Of a DNA stretch of 64,000 bases, positions 23,087 through 35,819 are shown in pieces. Numbering within the stretch: the first letter of the stretch is position 1; every line of letters starts with the position of its first letter. The stretch covers positions 372,001-436,000 of the forward strand of contig JAPDRO010000011.1 in NCBI GenBank assembly GCA_030247885.1, written 5' to 3'. This stretch comes from Taxawa tesnikishii (nom. ined.) (taxonomy: Eukaryota; Ascomycota; Dothideomycetes; Dothideales). The notes beneath the pieces are model-generated. The model searched no databases. It was not told where the DNA came from and worked only from the letters and a program-made list of their open reading frames with translations. A program made the position numbers and the translations under genes.

Positions 23087-24108
23087 ATGTCAGAAGCAAA
23101 GACAGACGAGAAATCTCCTTCCGCTCCCTCGTCACCTCCTCGAAGCCCGCGGCCGTTCCCGACGCTGTCAAGCCTCTCACATTTTACCTTTCCGGTATCC
23201 TACACTGTTTCCGGTCTGCTGCGACGTCTGTCTGCGGACGAACCACCTACACCACTGGCAAGAGCACTCAGTGCGAACTACAACGGCTCCATGACGGACC
23301 CAACAACAGGCGTTTATCACCCGCCTAAGCGGCACCTCTCGCCCTTCCAACCTCCTCCTCTCACACCATTGACAATCAACGGATATCGAGACAGCACGCC
23401 CGGAAGCGCACGGTTGCTGAGCAAGGCTCTGGCGGAAGAGATACGCCTGCTAATGCCACCACGGCTCCAACTCGTGGACTCGTGGAAACTTGCATACAGT
23501 CTTGAGCAGAACGGAACATCTCTCGCTTCACTGTATTCGCTCTGCGACGCCTACCGAGGAAAAGAGGCGGCTTCGTGTTGGTCGTCAGAGATGGCGCTGG
23601 AGGTGTGTTCGGGGCTTACATGACGGACCCTCCGCGCCCGTCGGCGCACTACTACGGTACAGGAGAGTGCTTCCTCTGGCGGGCGTTCCGGCTCCCTGCG
23701 CTCCCGGATCTGTCATCCCTGCCACCGCCGCCGTCGGCCGACACGACGAACCTGCAGCGCATGACGACGATAGGGCAAGCGAAGCAGGTGTCGTCTGCGT
23801 CCTCGTCTTCGCTGTCTTCACTGAACGTCCCAAAGGCATCTGATGGCGCGAGCAGGAGCGGCTCGAGCACGCCAGAGAGGATACGGTTCAAGGCTTTCCC
23901 GTATTCAGGAGAGAACGACTTTATGATTCTATGTCAGCAGCACTTCTTAAGTGTCGGAGGCGGTGATGGTCACTATGGGCTTTGGCTGAACGATACGCTG
24001 GCCAAGGGCATCAGTAGTCCGTGTCCGACGTTCATGAATGAGGCCTTGAGTGATGAAGGGGAGAAGTTTGGAATTCTGGGCGTCGAGGTCTGGTACGTTG
24101 GGTCTTGA
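23087..24108 (+). CDS. OXR1: TLDc-domain oxidation resistance protein (OXR1)
   Basis: OXR1 proteins protect against oxidative stress, and the TLDc domain is now also linked to disassembly of the V-ATPase. The N-terminal 110 residues are Ser/Pro-rich and probably disordered. The TLDc domain follows: LPPRLQL-like start (MPPRLQLVDSWKLAYSLEQ), SLYSLCDAYRGK, FVLVVRDGAGGVFGAYMTD, YYGTGECFLWR, then a variable Ser-rich insert, FKAFPYSGENDFMILC, GDGHYGLWLNDTLAKG, CPTFMNEALSDEGEKF and GVEVWYVGS at the very end, as expected. About 340 residues. The frame changes once at the A4 run 23560-23563, inside the conserved YRGKRGGFVLVVRDG block. The ATG at 23087 (MSEAKTDEK) is preferred over upstream non-ATG codons. 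Confidence 0.9.
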
Positions 24109-24626
24109 TCGACATCTACAACAGGGAGCATCAGGACCGGGAAAAAAAGCTATAGGTATGGCAGCGAGTCATCTGCAGAAGGGGAAGGGCGCAACAGGAT
24201 CGGATGAGTTTATGAGAGGCGTTTCAGGATAGATACCCAACTTCCACATTTCAGACGCAATAACAAAAAAGTCACCGCTCAATTCCACGCGTCGTCACTA
24301 ACCGGACGCTTGCAATATGGAACTTTACCTATACGATGCCGATATGCTATACACCTAAATGTGCGGTGGTGGCGACACTCCATCGTGGAAAATCGTATGT
24401 CCGCCTCAGACGCCATTGCTGATCTTCCGTCTTCAGTGTGACTCATCGACCGCAAAGGAATCAACATTTGTGTCAGAACAACAAGACGAGAACAGGGAAT
24501 CGCTTGCGAAGCGATGAAAAAGAGAGAAGAAAAACAGAGGGAAATACAAAACAAACGAAAGTTTCCCTTCCACACTGCTTCTCTCCAGGCCACCCCGCCA
24601 CCGGCATCACCTTGAATCGATAGATA
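24109..24626. other. Intergenic stretch OXR1-GNAT
   Basis: About 520 bases with A-rich patches near 24480-24570. It contains no supported feature. Confidence 0.35.
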
Positions 24627-25164
24627 ATGGCCACCATCATCCGGGACCGCCTCCTCCGGACCTTCCTATCCTTGCTCAAGTCCTGCAATCACTCTATCAA
24701 ACCGACGGCTACCCGGTCGAAGGCCCACTTTCCACCCCGAAGCACTTTCCTTCATCGACCCACCTGAGCCCCTCCGCGTCTGGGCCGCCCTCTACAACTC
24801 CCAGATCGTAGGCCAGGCCGTAGTGACGCCTGGATCACGAGCTCGAGCAGGAGTGGCGGCTTATGTGGAGCGTGGCGGCGACGAGTCCCGAGTTGGGTTC
24901 CTCGGGCGGCTGTTTGTAGGCGGGGAGGGGAGGAGTAAAGGGATTGGAAGGGCGTTGGTGGTGGAAGCGATGCAGTGGGCGGAGAGCGAGGGGTTGATTC
25001 TGGTGCTGGACGTGATGGAGAAGGACGGAAGGGCTGCTAAGTTGTATGAGAGGCTAGGTTGGAGGAGGATTGGGGAGGGATGGCATGATGATGGGAAGGG
25101 CGGGAAGTGGAGGAGGTGGTCGTATGTGAGTCCCGAGCCTAAGGCAGCGTGCCGTGAAGTGTGA
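24627..25164 (+). CDS. GNAT-family N-acetyltransferase
   Basis: A small acetyl-CoA-dependent acyltransferase; the substrate cannot be told from the sequence. The C-terminal two thirds read cleanly: VGFLGRLFVGGEGRSKGIGR, in which the RSKGIGRALV part is the acetyl-CoA pyrophosphate-binding loop (Q/R-x-x-G-x-G/A), then LDVMEKDGRAAKLYERLGWR, the motif-B helix typical of the family. The N-terminal third (DLPILAQVLQSLYQTDGYPVEG, LRVWAALYNSQIVGQAV) is spread over three frames with changes near 24648 and at the C4 run 24735-24738. Both have the sign of one lost base. Corrected length would be about 179 residues, normal for the family. Stop codons just upstream of 24627 support this ATG. Confidence 0.78.
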
Positions 25165-25932
25165 ACAAGATGAGTGGGATTTGAGAGAAAAGAATCCGAG
25201 ATTGCTGGCTTGGAAATCGCAGGGAGTGAGCAGGTATAAAGCGAGGTCGTTGGCACTGGACACGGATCCATAAAGGGTCAAACATGGCACATGAAGTCAT
25301 TCAATCGAGTACTCTGCGCAGCTGAGGCATTTGTCCGGTTGGTTTGTAGCTGTCCATACAGAACATGGGTCCAAACCCAAACTCGGCATGAACAGGGAGT
25401 TCCTGTGGTAAGTCATCCCAGGGAGCCTGGAGTTAGACAGGCGGGCTAGAGTCTCTAGACTTACGGACTCCGACAGCTTCGGCCAGTCAACTCTCCTCCC
25501 GGCTCGCACAATGTGGATGTGGAAGGCAGGTGTCGTTCCTCGGTGCTGTTGGACTTGAATTCGCTCCTGACACATGCCTCGGATGCCTCGGTTGGCGTAC
25601 TTGCAGTCGACAACGTACAGAGCACAGGCCGCACAATGCGTTTCGTTTCTCCGCGTTTCCCCGCCTTCCAAGCAGCCGATATCCGCTTCCAAGGGAAACC
25701 CACTATCCAGATGCCAACCATTACCTCATGCTCGCGTGCCTTTCTTTTTTTTGCACCTTCTGTCTCGAGCTCATCGCAAGGCCCTCAAGCTGTTGACAGA
25801 TGTGTCAAGCTCGCAGACAATGCCAGCAGATTGTGCCGAGTCATCGTTTGGGTAAGAAAGCTGATGGCTGGCGAATGCTCTCCGAGGCCGCCGCCTGCTT
25901 CTGTTCGTAGATCTACATCTACGTGTGCGACT

Positions 25933-25957
25933 GCGGCTGCGCCCCTAAAGCAGCCGC
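25933..25957. repeat. Inverted repeat with CCCCT in the loop
   Basis: Arms GCGGCTG and CAGCCGC separated by 11 bases that include CCCCT. It lies about 170 bases upstream of the esterase start. Confidence 0.6.
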
Positions 25958-25973
25958 AATATCGAATATCTCA

Positions 25974-25987
25974 GACTAGTACTAGTC
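25974..25987. repeat. 14-bp perfect palindrome
   Basis: GACTAGTACTAGTC equals its own reverse complement. It could be a site for a dimeric regulator of the downstream esterase. Confidence 0.6.
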
Positions 25988-26122
25988 GGTTACGCGTTAG
26001 GCAGGTACAGGGTATCTTGACGTGGATCGCGACTCTCGTCTCCGCTCACTGCTGGGATATATATCGTACAACGTCGTCCCTTTCCTTGAGTTTGTTGTCC
26101 CATCCCAGCATTCTTGCCTACA

Positions 26123-28022
26123 ATGCCTTCTCTTGCCTGGGCAGCCATCGCCTCTGTCGCCCTGCTGGGCACGGTTCAAGCGCAGAATTCCAGTTCCTTG
26201 CCCATTGTTGACCTGGGCTATGAGCTTCATCAAGCCTCTTCCTTCAATGTACGTTTCTCGGTCAACATTCCATTTTGTGAACTTCCAGTCATTGTGTTTG
26301 GAAAACTTGCAACCAAAATCTCTCCCGCCTCTTCCCTCTGGCAATCCTGCACGTCCGTTGCTCAGCCGCCGCTGCAACGTGCTGACCAGTTCAAAAGCAA
26401 ACAGGCGGCTATTACAACTTCTCCAACATCCGTTATGCTGCCCCTCCCGTGGGTGAACTGCGCTTTGCCGCTCCTCAACCTCCAGCAGTCAACCGCTCTG
26501 CCGTGCAGACGGGTAACGTTGGCCGCATCTGCCCGCAAGCAAGTCCAGCATGGCTCCGTATCGCTTCGGCGTACATCCCGCAATACCTAGCGGGCCAGAC
26601 GCAGTTCAACCAGTCCTCGTTCGCGACTTCGAGTAATGGATCCTCGAGCGCCACTCCTGCCCAGGACCCTCGTACAGACGAGGACTGCTTGTTCTTGGAT
26701 GTCGTTGTACCGCAGCAGATTTTCGACTCGCGTGATAGCGGCTATGGCGCCCCTGTCCTGGTCTGGATCTACGGCGGCGGCTACACCGCAGGTAGCAAGG
26801 GCGGCAGCGGAAACCCGGCGGGTTTGCTTGCACGCAGTGAGAGTGCAAGCTCCTCGGGTGTCATCTATGTCTCGATGAACTACCGTCTAGGCGCCTTTGG
26901 ATGGTTGAGCGGACCGACGTTCCAAGAAAACGGCACAGCCAATGCTGGACTTCACGACCAGAGGTTTGCTCTTGAGTGGATTCAGCAAAACATTCATCTC
27001 TTTGGCGGGGATCCGAACAGGGTCACTGTATTCGGCGAGTCTGCTGGCGGCGGATCCATCATGCACCAGATAACGGTATGTCTCGTTCATTCAAGCTAAG
27101 TTGTACAAGTATTGACAGGTACAGGCATACGGAGGAAAGAATGGATCCGTACCTTTTGCTCAGGCCGTCCCACAATCGCCAGGATTCGCCCCTCCCCTTC
27201 TGCCATTCAACAGGAGCAAACCTTCCAGACCTTCCTCTCCCTGCTCAATGTCACCAGCATCGAAGCAGCCCGCAAGCTTCCTACTCGGCGCTTCAGAGGG
27301 CCAACATCCTCCAGGTCGGCGCGTCTCAATACGGTGGCTTCAGCTACGGTCCTACCGTTGACGGCGACTTCGTTCCAGATCTTCCAGGCCGGCTCCTCGC
27401 TCATGGACTGTTCGACAAATCCGTTCGAGTCATGGTCGGTCACAATGCTGATGAAGGTCTTCTCTTCACCTCCCCATTCATCCAGAACAACACAGATTAC
27501 GCCCAATTTGTCACGTCGGATTTCCCCAGCCTCGCGGCTTATCCATCCATACTCAGTTACATCACAGACGTCCTTTACCCGCCCGTCTTCGACGGCTCCC
27601 AGGCCCAGAACTACACGAACCAGATCGCTCGTGCAGCGGCGACGGTCTCAGAAGTGATCTTCACCTGCAACACATTCTACCTTGACAGAGCGTACAACAA
27701 CAGGACCTACTCTTACCTCTTTGCCATCCCACCCGCTCTTCACGGCCAAGATATCGCGTCCACGTACTACAACGGCCCTGTCAATGCCTCCGCGTCGATC
27801 TCCGGAGGGTACCCATTCGTGCCACAGATCGCAGTCGCATTGCAGGAGTACATTACCCATTTCGCGGAAACGGGTAACCCTAACGAGCAGGGTGTCCCGT
27901 TCTTCAACATGTACGGCCAGAATGCTACCGTGCAGGTGCTGAACATCACTGGCATCCGGCAGGCGGCGGACCCGGCGGCCAACCAGAGATGCGACTGGTG
28001 GCAGCTTGGTTTGTATTCTTGA
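26123..28022 (+). CDS. Secreted type-B carboxylesterase/lipase
   Basis: A serine esterase of the cholinesterase-like fold that splits carboxylic esters outside the cell. The start MPSLAWAAIASVALLGTVQA is a signal peptide. Exon 1 (26123-26248) joins exon 2 (26398-27075) as SSFN-QTGGYYNFSNIRYA, and exon 2 joins exon 3 (27125-28022) as HQIT-AYGGKNGSVPFAQAV. Hallmarks are EDCLFLDVVVP, VWIYGGGYTAGSKGG (oxyanion hole), GLHDQRFALEWIQQNI and the nucleophile GESAGGG. The acidic residue is probably in MVGHNADEGLLF, and the histidine follows in the last exon (ALHGQD region). About 567 residues. Exon 3 changes frame twice, near 27190-27210 and near 27280, each with the sign of one lost base inside conserved sequence. 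The ATG at 26123 is the first in frame. Confidence 0.87.
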
Positions 28023-29786
28023 ACGGGTTGTCAAATTTCCACTCGATGGTTTGGACAATGGCAGTTGTCGAGCGTGGAGGATGGACAGTAAGGGGCTGGC
28101 CGCTCGGTGTACGAAGTGATGATTGTAACGTCGACTCGGTTAAATTGAGATTAATCCGCATGCAACATCAAGCATCCACGTGACCATGGTCGACAAGGTC
28201 GTGCATCTGTGTTGTCCATATGATGAGCCATTCACCGCGCGAGCAGGAGGTGGCGACCAAACGGTATATCGAAGAATGCCATGCAAGAAAAAGCGGTAGC
28301 CTGTTGCAATGACCCGGAGTTAAAGGCCGAGGTCGAGTCATCTCCGAAGCATGCATTTTTTCGTCGAACAAGGCTTCTCCCCTCTAGTAATCTACCGGTC
28401 AAGCCGGCGTTCTCGGTTCTCGGGGTCGGAAACTCCAGCCACCCCGCTGCTGCAGAGAAGCCACATGATGGGTCGATCGCAAGAGTAGCACGTAGCGCGC
28501 GACCTTAGCGCCCGCGACGCGCGAAGTGGGATGGAACAGAACGTTTTCGCTGTCCTTTGCTTGTAAGAGGAAACAGTCTGGAGTAGAAAGTGTGTCAAGA
28601 ACTCGTTGAAGGCGAGAAATGTCAGAAGAATGTCGGAGTCTTGTCGGAGGGGCGGACCGAGTTTCGGTGTCTATATTTGCGGTCTCTCGTCGGATTCGCC
28701 GTGCATCGCGTGAAAGTGGATGCCTGTGTGGGAGTGCTTACAAAAGGTCAGACGAAGCGAACCTGTAGCAAGGGAGGGGCGGAAGGCATGGCGGTGTTCA
28801 GGAATAGGATCAGGGCGGACTGCCGCCAGAGGATTCAGTCGGTCAACTCATGTTGATTAACTCGGGATTGTGGCATGGCATGCCTGACACGGCTTCTCAC
28901 GCATGAAGTATGGTATGGGATCGAATGCGAAGAGCTTGGCTGCCGCCCGTTGCCGGACCGCGGACTTACAATGGTGTAAGCAAAGGGTGACGATAAGCTT
29001 TAGCGGATACTCTGCGGCCTCTTTGCACAGTGATTGGGTGGAGGTGCTGCAAACGTTCACATGCCATAAGGCTGGCGGAAGTTGGCGGATAACGGAAGGG
29101 AAGCCGGGCGCTCATGGCGATCCTTGCCCTTGCATGGTCGCTCTGACGTGGTGGATGATCGATGGACAGTGAGTTGTTGTGTGCATCTTTGCGGCTGTAC
29201 ACGAGTATGCATCGCGTCACCAGATTCAGATTCACGCTGCTGTCGGGAAGCGCATGGAACGTCGCACACGCACACATAGAGCTGACATGGCTTACATGAG
29301 CCATCGGACCCGCTCTCATCTGGTGGCCCTTGTGTGTCATATAACTGTAGCCATCCGAGTGCCGTGGAACGCGCGGATGACGAGCGAAATCTTTTGGTCT
29401 TTCTTGGAGCTTTCTTGGGTCGCGAGGTGGTATAAGAACCTAGCTGCCCCGTCGCGCCTGCTTTGAGACTGTTGGCCTGGCCTGAAACTCTTACCTGTAC
29501 CTTCCCTGCCTTACTTACCGCGCAGTGTTTCCTGAGTGTTTCTGATCGCGCGCCCTGCGTCCTCCGTCTCCTTCTCCTTCTCCTGACACTTTCTGCGCCC
29601 AGCCGTCTCAGACAGCAACCGATACACCTGGAGTTTGCCAGGCGCCAGGAACTTCCGTCTTGGGATTCCGCAGCTACTACGCTTGCAAGCCATATCACTC
29701 CTCCTCTGATCTGCGCTGGAGCTTGCGATCAGCTCCATAGATATTCCCTGTTCTCAAGAAGCTTATAGGCGCCTCTCGGGCAACAC
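28023..29786. other. Long upstream region of the YTP1-like gene, no gene recognised
   Basis: About 1.76 kb. The longest open frame (213 codons, minus strand, 29057-29698) is biased and unlike any family. A TATA-like TATAAGA occurs near 29431, about 350 bases before the start codon, followed by a pyrimidine-rich leader (29480-29600). A long 5' UTR for the downstream gene is plausible. Confidence 0.4.
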
Positions 29787-31632
29787 ATGCAGCTTAGGCG
29801 CGAGCTTCTTGCTGGCAGCGCAGCACTCCTGCTGGGGTGTTTGCCTCTCGTGGCTGCGCACGGCGATGACCACGGGTCAATGGATATGAGCGGTGCGCAC
29901 GAGACAGTGAGCAATCAAACAGCACCAGCAGATCCCAACTACTTTACCCATCCCAAGTATGCAGGTTGGATCTATGCGCACATTGCGCTCATGACAACCG
30001 CATGGTTTGGAATTCTTCCAATTGGTAAGTGAAGCTGCGTTGTTTTCGACCGAGTGATGTCCGGGGCGGGCTGCTGCTAACGGGTGGGACAGGCGTTATG
30101 CTTAGCGTAGCTCGCTCGAAGCTCACACTTCCTGTCCAGCTTCTATTCCACACCGCAAACGGTCTCGGAGTTTTCACAAGTATAGTCTACGATGCGAGGA
30201 CACCAGACCTCTACCCAAACAACTCACACCACAAGCTCGGTTGGGCGGTGACATGGATCGCAGGAGCATGGACCTTCATGGCCCTCGTTAACCTCTACAC
30301 TGCACGCTCAGTCAAGTTCCCAGAAGCTACCTACCAGCCCGTGACATCCCAGGCCATGGCCCAGCACCAACAACTGCAGGACTTCCGCCTTCCCCGCCAC
30401 GACTACAGCTGGTCTAGAGATTCGGGCCAAGGGAGTCGCTCCGCTCGGACTCGCGCTCACCCAGCCAGGACTCGCTGCACCAGAAGCCCGAGGAGCCGTT
30501 CGAGCCGCAGCAGCCACACGGCGAAGACCACGAGGATGACGTAAACAGCGACGAGCAGGAGAAGCGCGGGTTCCTGCACGGTACGTCTGTGGATCGCTTC
30601 CTGTCTCGCAGCGTGCCTCGCTTCGCCGTCGGCCGCACTCTCACTATGCTCAACATCTTTCACACCATCCTCGAACGATCGATCCTCGTCCTCGGCTACA
30701 CTGCCGTTCTGACCGGTATTGTTGTCTACAGCGGCATCATGCACAGCAAGAGTGGACTCCTGAACGGTCTTGCGCACTGGATCAAGGGCAGTATCTTTGT
30801 GTGGTATGGACTCCTCACTCTGGGCCGCTGGATGGGCGCGTTTCAAGACTACGGCTGGGCTTGGAACGTGAAGCCGCCACACCCGCTGGTTTCGCGCTTC
30901 GCCTCTCGCATGCCATCTGCTGAGTTCGTGGAGAGCTTCGTCATCTGGCTGTACGGCGCGAGCAACGTGTGGCTCGAGCACCTGACCGCTTGGGGCCAAG
31001 CCTGGACCGCGACCGACATCGAACATCTCAGCATCACGTTCATGTTCTTCGGCGGAGGCTTGCTCGGCATGCTGATCGAGAGCAGCAAGACCAGGGATAT
31101 GCTCAACACCTCAATCCTGATGAAGAAGGAGGACAGCGTCCGGTTTGGTGGCAGGATGGAGCAGCAGAGGGAAGAGTGGGAGCTTCCAAAGACATACAAG
31201 ACGAGCCTGAACCCGCTGCCAGGTCTTGTTATCCTCTTGCTGGGCCTCATGATGTCGGCTCACCACCAGGACAGCATGGTTTCGACGATGCTGCACGGGC
31301 AGTGGGGTTCGCTCTTCGTCGGTTTCGCGCTCGCGAGAGCCGTCACATACATCATGCACTACCTGTCTCCTCCGACAAGCCACTTCCCGTCGAGACCGCC
31401 AAGCGAGCTCGTCAGTAGCTTCTGTCTTATCGCTGGTGGCTTCATCTTCATGGGCAGCTCCAAGGATCCGGTATCCAGGCTGGAGAGGAATCATCTGGAC
31501 GCCATGTTCGTCTTCACCATTACCATGGGCGCCACAGCTGCGCTGATGGCCTGGACCGTGGCGACTTTCGCCATCAAGGGATGGGCTGCTCGCAGAGAGA
31601 GCAGGACGGCTGGAGGACCAATACTCTCGTAA
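29787..31632 (+). CDS. YTP1-like multi-pass membrane protein (DUF2427 + YTP1 domains)
   Basis: A polytopic membrane protein of unknown function, related to yeast Ytp1 and resembling cytochrome b561-type folds. Exon 1 (29787-30024) starts with a signal sequence (LAGSAALLLGCLPLVAAHG) followed by His/Asp-rich residues (HGDDHGSMDMSG). A 68-nt intron leads to the second exon at 30093. The N-terminal DUF2427 part has several helices with conserved His (YAHIALMTTAWF, LLFHTANGLGVF, HHKLGWAVTW). A charged linker follows, then the YTP1 domain with at least six helices (LGYTAVLTGIVVYSG, HWIKGSIFVWYGLLTLGR, HLSITFMFFGGGLLGML, MMSAHHQDS). About 592 residues. The frame changes once in the linker at the G3 run 30431-30433 and would be restored by one G. 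Confidence 0.87.
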
Positions 31633-32140
31633 GCGTCCGGCTTGTCCGGCCATCATCAACTGCGTCGAGGCCAGTCTTCCGCCATGCCTACAACAAGCGC
31701 CTGGGCGCTCTCAACGACATTACGACTTGCCAAACTGTGATACCGTTCCATCGCGAAGCAGTTCCTGGATAATGCTGGGATGCGCTCCGCTGAATCTCCT
31801 TTTCATTTCGAACTTAATAACACCGGGGTTCGGTTTCCGATTTTTAGCGGCATTGCTGGGTGTTTCCTGGGAACATCTGATTCTTTGGTATACCCCCACG
31901 GCTTTGGCTTCTGTTTCTTTCCCCACCAGCTCATTGGACTCGAAGTGGTAGAGATACCGCCACCCTAAGATAGCTTTTGCATGACCCCTGAGGTCTAAAC
32001 AAACTTCACTCTTGGTGACTTCTTCGTGTTCCACACACTCTTTTTTTGTTGAGTTCGTGCGTCCGAGGTGAGTTCGGCAGGTTTAAGCGTGCCGTTTGTG
32101 TCAGCGGAGCGATAAGTGACGGCCTTCAGTCATCCTTCCC
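31633..32140. other. Convergent 3' region between the YTP1-like gene and DAM1
   Basis: About 510 bases between two converging genes. No open frame of note. It presumably contains both polyadenylation regions. Confidence 0.35.
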
Positions 32141-32903
32141 TCATCGTACGCTTCCTCTCCCTCTGCCCCTGGATATGCCACTGCCTCGAGTTCCGGCCGT
32201 CGCACCACCTCTTGTACCGCGGGCCGGGACGCCCCTTCCGCGTCCGATTGCGCTTCCGCCTCTAGTCGCTGATGCTCTTGTGGAGGCTGTCGATGGCGCA
32301 GGCGTCGTAAACTTGGATGCCGGTTTCGAGGATGTGGGCGGGTTCTCGACGAAACTCGTATCCGTCGTTCTACTTCTTGTCAGTGTCCTTCCACCCTCTC
32401 CTTGCCCTCTTTGAAGTCCGTAGCAACGTCCAAGGCATCCTCCCGGCAAGTTTCCCTGCAGACGATACTCACAAGAAAGTCGCATCCACATCCCTCCCAG
32501 CCGGACCGACGCTCATTCCCAACCCTCCATCCTCCCCCTCATCGCCGCCATCTCCCTCGCTCGGCGGAAACTGTCCGCCCCCGGCGCCTCGGGAAAGTCG
32601 GACACGAAAGCCGTCATGTTCAGTCCGTACAGAAAACTGCCGAAGCATTCGTTAAAGCGTGCGAGCGATTCGTGGAGGAGCTGGAGGTGCATCATGTTCG
32701 CTTCGAGATCGGCCATGCTGTCGCTGAGCTCGGCGAAGGCGGGTTCGAGGGACTCGAGCGGCAGGGCGGAGGAGTGGGAGGAGGTGAGGGAGTTGAGTTC
32801 GAGGCGCGGAGGGAGGTGCGCGAGGGTGGGCGTAGGGGGTCGTCGGGCGTGAGGGTGGGTTGTTGCGTGTGCGTGAGGCGGAGCGCTGGGCCGGTGTTTC
32901 CAT
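32141..32903 (-). CDS. DAM1: DASH complex subunit DAM1
   Basis: Dam1 is a subunit of the DASH/Dam1 ring that couples fungal kinetochores to spindle microtubules. The diagnostic core is clear: LEPAFAELSDSMADLEANMM followed by HLQLLHESLARFNECFGSF, LYGLNMTAFVSDFPEAP. The start METPAQRSASRTRNNPPSRP is a typical basic, Ser/Pro-rich head. After an intron at 32370-32472 (GTGAGT...TAG) comes TDTSFVENPPTSSKPASKFT and an RG-rich tail ending ISRGRGRGSVR. About 220 residues in all. The frame changes about three times: at the G5 run on the plus strand (32835-32839), near 32790-32800 and near 32540. Every change falls outside the core motif and has the sign of lost bases. A long GTAT microsatellite lies about 95 bases upstream of the ATG. 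Confidence 0.85.
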
Positions 32904-32996
32904 CGTGATGGCGGTGTGTAGGTTGGAAGAGACTCGGTCTGGTGTATCAATGATGTTTGGGGTGTATTGCTGTGTCGCAGACGCGGTTGTTTGTTT

Positions 32997-33005
32997 GTAT
33001 GTATG

Positions 33006-33035
<30 letters not shown>
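32997..33035. repeat. (GTAT)n microsatellite
   Basis: Nearly ten perfect GTAT units in the DAM1 upstream region. Confidence 0.95.
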
Positions 33036-33036
<1 letters not shown>

Positions 33037-33238
33037 GATGCTTGGCGCCAAAACCCAAACCCAAATCAAAACCCGAACCCGAACCCGGCCGGCTCGGCTG
33101 TTTTTGCAGTTGACCCGAAACGGCATGCAATCGTCATGGCGCATGCATACAAGCTGTACTAGTAGCTGTACCAGTAGTACACCCCCATCGATGGTCGCAG
33201 CTCTTGAAGACTCTTCCTACTTTCGGACCCTTCTGTCT

Positions 33239-33283
33239 GCACTGAAGAGTCTTGCACTGAAGAGTCTTGCACTGAAGAGTCTT
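33239..33283. repeat. Three perfect copies of a 15-bp tandem repeat
   Basis: The unit GCACTGAAGAGTCTT occurs at 33239-33253, 33254-33268 and 33269-33283 without change. Confidence 0.95.
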
Positions 33284-33301
33284 GGTACTTGTTGCAACAG
33301 C

Positions 33302-33333
33302 CCCCGTCTCCCCGTCTCCCCGTCTCCCCGTCT
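33302..33333. repeat. About four copies of CCCCGTCT
   Basis: An 8-bp tandem repeat passing into a CTCTCCTCT tract. It lies about 135-165 bases before the Sec14-like start codon. Confidence 0.9.
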
Positions 33334-33467
33334 CTCCTCTCTCCTCTCTAGCTCGACGCTCTTCTCGCCGCATCCCACCCTCTTACCCGCTGCGTCATGA
33401 CATAAGCTTTTGTTTTGTGTACCACCATCCCTATCCGAATTACTCAAAGTAAAAGTGGGCTGTGTAG

Positions 33468-35215
<1,748 letters not shown>

Positions 35216-35819
35216 GAGTTGATGAGGGCCTAGATACCTTGCACGCATGGGTTACACATGATTGGAGCATTCGAACGTCGAGTAATTGGTACGATTGGCG
35301 TAGACTGTCTGGCTGCGCGTACTGTTCAGAATATCAAGCCGCGCATTAGGCGATAGATTGTATGGTAACCCCTTCGGTGACCAGCGCGAGACTAACCAAT
35401 CAACGGCGACCTCCCTGCTGCGATGTTCCATACAAGGTTAGCAACATGACCCACAGCAGGTACGCTTCTGCAAGTGCAGGAACCTGGCATCACTATACGC
35501 AAAGTCAAGAGGAAGCATCGAAGCAGGAGAAGTTGTCAACACTCACACGTGTCTCTGCCGGGACCGCACCAGTAAAAGCGGTAAGAAGTAGCGTGAAAGG
35601 GTGTACCACGTGTGTTAGGAACTACGTAGATCTTCCCACAAGGGTAACATAGTCGAACAAGCCCCGAGTCCACGGTCGCCGCCAGTCTTGATGTCGTTTC
35701 ACATTCTGTTTGTGGATGATCTTCGATCGCATTGAAACATGAGGGGAAAATCAGTATCCTTCATCAATCGGTTTTCCATCGATGAACGCCCCAGCGCAAC
35801 ACACTGCAGCCCGGCTCAC
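35216..35819. other. Intergenic stretch, nothing supported
   Basis: About 600 bases between two converging genes. Only short open frames. Confidence 0.35.

Larger units (their letters stand above)
25165..26122. promoter_or_regulatory. Upstream region of the carboxylesterase gene
   Basis: About 960 bases with a 232-codon frame from 25513 that ends inside the esterase and looks like chance. The last 250 bases contain several short inverted repeats: a palindrome GTAGATCTAC (about 25908-25917), a 7-bp stem GCGGCTG/CAGCCGC (25933-25957) whose loop holds CCCCT, a sequence bound by stress factors in yeasts, and a 14-bp perfect palindrome GACTAGTACTAGTC (25974-25987). Regulatory use is inference. 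Confidence 0.35.
32904..33467. promoter_or_regulatory. Divergent promoter region DAM1 / Sec14-like gene, rich in tandem repeats
   Basis: 564 bases between two outward-facing start codons. It holds three separate tandem arrays (GTAT units, a 15-bp unit repeated three times, and an 8-bp unit repeated about four times), plus several CCCAAAC/CCCGAAC words near 33050-33090. Confidence 0.45.

Noticed and set aside
25513-26211. 232-codon plus-strand open frame in the esterase promoter
   Set aside because: It continues out of frame across the esterase signal peptide and carries no family features.
29057-29698. 213-codon minus-strand open frame
   Set aside because: Arg/Ser/Cys bias typical of a non-coding frame. 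No conserved pattern, and it overlaps the leader of the YTP1-like gene.
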